A DNA stretch of 33,678 bases from Cyanobium sp. (GTDB taxonomy: Bacteria > Cyanobacteriota > Cyanobacteriia > PCC-6307 > Cyanobiaceae), in the NCBI GenBank assembly GCA_014191755.1, contig BJHE01000023.1, positions 1 to 33,678 on the forward strand. Direction: 5' to 3'. Within the stretch, counting starts at the first letter, position 1. Every line of letters starts with the position of its first letter. A program made the translations under genes and the position numbers. Below the pieces are notes generated by a model. It had not been told where the DNA came from and made no database searches. It saw only the letters and a list, made by a program, of their open reading frames with translations. Positions 31,436-33,678 of this stretch are shown here, one piece after another.

Positions 31436-33678
31436 TTGGAAAACACTGAATATAATCAATCACAGTACGGAATCAACTGGGATCCTTCGACAGACCCCAG
31501 CTGGTGGTCTCCTTATCGAATCGACGCAACTGGCCTTGCAGCTGATAGCTTATCAACCGCCATACAAACCCCATCCATTTCTGGCAATGACGCAGAAGCA
31601 GAAGACTGGCAGACAACATCACTCGTACCAAGATCCTATTTAGACAATATAACATTTCTGGATTATAACCAACCCCCGCCATCAGTCGCAAAACGACAAG
31701 TGGTATTTGCAGATAGTCGCATTCAGTCGAACATTGAACGTATAAATTTTGCCTCTTATAGTGGTGAATCTTCCTGGACAGAATCGGTTGGCCCACTGAT
31801 CGATCCGATTACAGGTGGATCAGCCTCATTGTTTAGCATTCCTGGAGGAAGCGTTGAAGCTACAACGACGCCATTAACTTCAGTTCGTTTCAATGAATAT
31901 CCATCGCTAAGTGGCTCAAGCAAGGAGAGTCAATTTACCCAGAGCACCACTCACCTTAACGTAGAGTCACTTGATCCCCTTGTTCAAGAGGCTAAAAGTC
32001 GTTGGGATGGTTTGCTCGCCTCTAACAGCGCTGACCTGGATAAGTTTAGCTACCAGATAAAAAATCTTCCAAATGACGCTCTAGCACAGATCCAAGGCCA
32101 TGTCATTACCATTGATGATGACGCTGCTGGCCATGGTTGGTATATCGATAGCACTGCTAACTCCGATTCAGAATATCAAGTAACAGATCAATCGAATCTT
32201 TTAAAGGCATACAAGGATAGCGCTGCCTGGGGCAGGATCGATCTGCTCACAACCGTGATGCACGAAATTGGTCATGGCCTTGGCTTTGACCATAATGATC
32301 AACACAATAAAGGCTTGATGGCCGACACCCTGTTGCCCGGACAGCGGTGGCTCCTTAGCAAGGAGGGCTTAGGCGTTAACGATCAAATTTCAGAAGATGA
32401 AATAGAATATCTCAGACCAGCTACCTCTCCCATTCCCGCAGGCTTGCCTGCTGAAATTCAGGCCATCTTGACCGATTTATGCGCAATCATTGAATTCGAC
32501 TATGGTTCGGCTACTGAATTTCTGCACTATAATTACATATCAGCCGACTCCTACGAACTCTCCGGCAAAGGTTTACTTTTAATCAGTGGCGATGATGGCC
32601 TTACGTTTTCGTCCGTAGAGGGAAGCTTTGCTCTAAAGCGTAACACGATCTCCGATTATACCAATTATGGCGGAGTTAACGTTGGCTCAGGCGCAAAACG
32701 GCTTGCATTTGAGCTGTACACCTCCGTTGATTCATCAGGCAATGGAGTTGAAGCGGCTGGCAATCTAGAACTGATCCAAATTACCAATGACCAAGGCGAG
32801 TCGTGGATTGGCTTGGAAGCCACTGACCTGACACTAAGCCTTGATGTAGATTTGCTATCGATGTCGATCAACGACGGCACAGCTACCTTTAATTCATATA
32901 AGCAGGGCACAAGTACTACTCAAAAAGGTAAAATTAATTGGAATTCAGGCAGTGACGGCGAAGTCTTTATTGGCAGTGGTTACTCCGTTGATGTTCATAC
33001 TATCGATGCCGAAACCGACCTCATAGTCAGCGGTGACGCGACGATCAAATTCGAAGATCTGTTCAGTGTTGAAGGAAGATTTGCCATAAAGCGTGAGCAG
33101 TTAACCACGACAGATGCCCGCTATGAGTCGCAGTTTGGCAATGCAACGCTGCTAAGCCTGGAACTGAACGCCTCAATCGATGCGGCAACGGGACTGGGCG
33201 CTGCAGGCAGCGGCAATCTGGAACTGCTACGGATCAGCAACGACGCAGGTGATTCATGGCTGGGCCTGGAGGCAACCGATCTCGCTCTGACGCTGAATGT
33301 CGATCCGCTGTCGATGGCGATCAGCGATGGTGCAGTGAGCCTGAACCAAGCTAGTGCTGGTAAGCAAAAGCTGAACTGGGCTCATGCTGATTTCGATAGT
33401 AATACGATCGATGCCAATAACGTTGTCAACCTCGATATAGCGCAGAGCGTTGACTTGGTTGTCAGCGGTGACGCGACGATCGAATTAGAAGATCTATTGA
33501 CGGTTGAGGGCCACTTTGCCTTACGGCGTGAGCAGTTAACAACCGCGCAGGCAACGGCGCAGCCGTCGATCAATTTTGGTGCCAACGCCAAGCTGCTATC
33601 TCTGGTTCTGGATGCATCGGTTGATGCAACAGGCGCCGGTGTCGCCGCCGGTGGTCATCTGGAGCTGCAGCGGATCAG
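31436..33678 (+). CDS. large secreted or surface protein with metzincin-type zinc site and tandem repeats, 3' end outside window
   Basis: The frame is open for 747 codons to the window edge with no stop. The only standard start near the left end is TTG at 31436 (then ENTEYNQSQYGINWDPSTD); no in-frame ATG exists before the catalytic site. Residues 1-190 are Ser/Thr-rich. Residues 190-260 contain the motif seen in large bacterial adhesin-like proteins, ITIDDDAAGHGWYIDSTAN. The zinc site HEIGHGLGFDH (H276, H280, H286; HExxHxxGxxH) is followed nine residues later by M295 in GLMADTL, a likely Met-turn. From about residue 370 repeats of about 145 residues begin. No signal peptide is seen, which would fit a type I secretion signal at the C-terminus, but that part is not visible. 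The gene is much AT-richer than its neighbours. Confidence 0.85.
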   Translation, partial: MENTEYNQSQYGINWDPSTDPSWWSPYRIDATGLAADSLSTAIQTPSISGNDAEAEDWQTTSLVPRSYLDNITFLDYNQPPPSVAKRQVVFADSRIQSNIERINFASYSGESSWTESVGPLIDPITGGSASLFSIPGGSVEATTTPLTSVRFNEYPSLSGSSKESQFTQSTTHLNVESLDPLVQEAKSRWDGLLASNSADLDKFSYQIKNLPNDALAQIQGHVITIDDDAAGHGWYIDSTANSDSEYQVTDQSNLLKAYKDSAAWGRIDLLTTVMHEIGHGLGFDHNDQHNKGLMADTLLPGQRWLLSKEGLGVNDQISEDEIEYLRPATSPIPAGLPAEIQAILTDLCAIIEFDYGSATEFLHYNYISADSYELSGKGLLLISGDDGLTFSSVEGSFALKRNTISDYTNYGGVNVGSGAKRLAFELYTSVDSSGNGVEAAGNLELIQITNDQGESWIGLEATDLTLSLDVDLLSMSINDGTATFNSYKQGTSTTQKGKINWNSGSDGEVFIGSGYSVDVHTIDAETDLIVSGDATIKFEDLFSVEGRFAIKREQLTTTDARYESQFGNATLLSLELNASIDAATGLGAAGSGNLELLRISNDAGDSWLGLEATDLALTLNVDPLSMAISDGAVSLNQASAGKQKLNWAHADFDSNTIDANNVVNLDIAQSVDLVVSGDATIELEDLLTVEGHFALRREQLTTAQATAQPSINFGANAKLLSLVLDASVDATGAGVAAGGHLELQRI
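32545..33678 (+). repeat. tandem repeats of about 435-444 bp within the metalloprotease gene
   Basis: Equivalent points are ISGDDG at 32582, VSGDAT at 33026 and VSGDAT at 33461, giving periods of 444 and 435 bases (148 and 145 residues). Each unit contains SVEGxFALKR or its variant, then a line such as NLELLRISNDAGDSWLGLEA, then LTLNVDPLSMAISDG. Units two and three share stretches of identical DNA, while unit one is more diverged. The third unit is cut by the window edge. Confidence 0.9.

Overview
The window looks like chromosomal DNA from a high-GC picocyanobacterium of the Synechococcus/Cyanobium type. The evidence is a phycobilisome rod-core linker (cpcG) next to a CpcS/CpeS-type bilin lyase, a ferredoxin-thioredoxin reductase catalytic chain placed just upstream of sufB, the cyanobacterial arrangement of sufR divergent from sufBCDS, and several GCGATCGC (HIP1) palindromes. 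Assignment is from gene content only.

Layout. 1-2338, minus strand: the 5' part of a Rho_N/DUF4912 gene, cpcG with a clear intrinsic terminator, and a cpcS-type lyase, with a 17-bp triple tandem repeat between the two phycobilisome genes. 2407-3733: an EamA-type permease that converges on a small hypothetical gene translationally coupled to sufR. 3730-10639: the iron-sulfur assembly locus. sufR reads left; ftrC, sufB, sufC, sufD and sufS read right. sufC/D/S overlap at their stop-start junctions, but sufB and sufC are separated by about 400 bases of repeat-bearing DNA. A palindrome between sufR and ftrC is a candidate SufR operator.

10640-11923 is a decayed, AT-richer stretch with a multi-frame gene remnant and one small orphan ORF. 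11924-14318 holds rlmH, a DUF1543 gene and a lipoprotein N-acetylmuramoyl-L-alanine amidase. 14588-18101 is a tightly overlapping phnD-phnC-phnE importer operon for phosphonate or phosphite, with the permease as a fused double domain; no C-P lyase or phosphite dehydrogenase is present. 18156-24028 holds two divergent large membrane proteins: a GGDEF-EAL-GGDEF signalling protein and a CPBP/CAAX-type protease fused to a long uncharacterised exported domain. 24039-28987 has an Old Yellow Enzyme reductase, a FAD-dependent oxidoreductase whose 5' end runs into a six-copy 18-bp repeat, and a glycosyl-hydrolase-like GHL10 protein.

29161-33678 is more accessory. It has a SapC-family gene with lower GC, a DoxX-like membrane protein, about 800 bases of gene-poor DNA with a strong hairpin and a decayed frame, and finally the start of a very long, AT-richer gene. 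That gene carries a metzincin-type zinc site (HExxHxxGxxH) followed by tandem repeats of about 145 residues, and it runs off the window. It is the least ordinary item here; the 18-bp hexapeptide-coding repeat and the unusual protease fusion come next.
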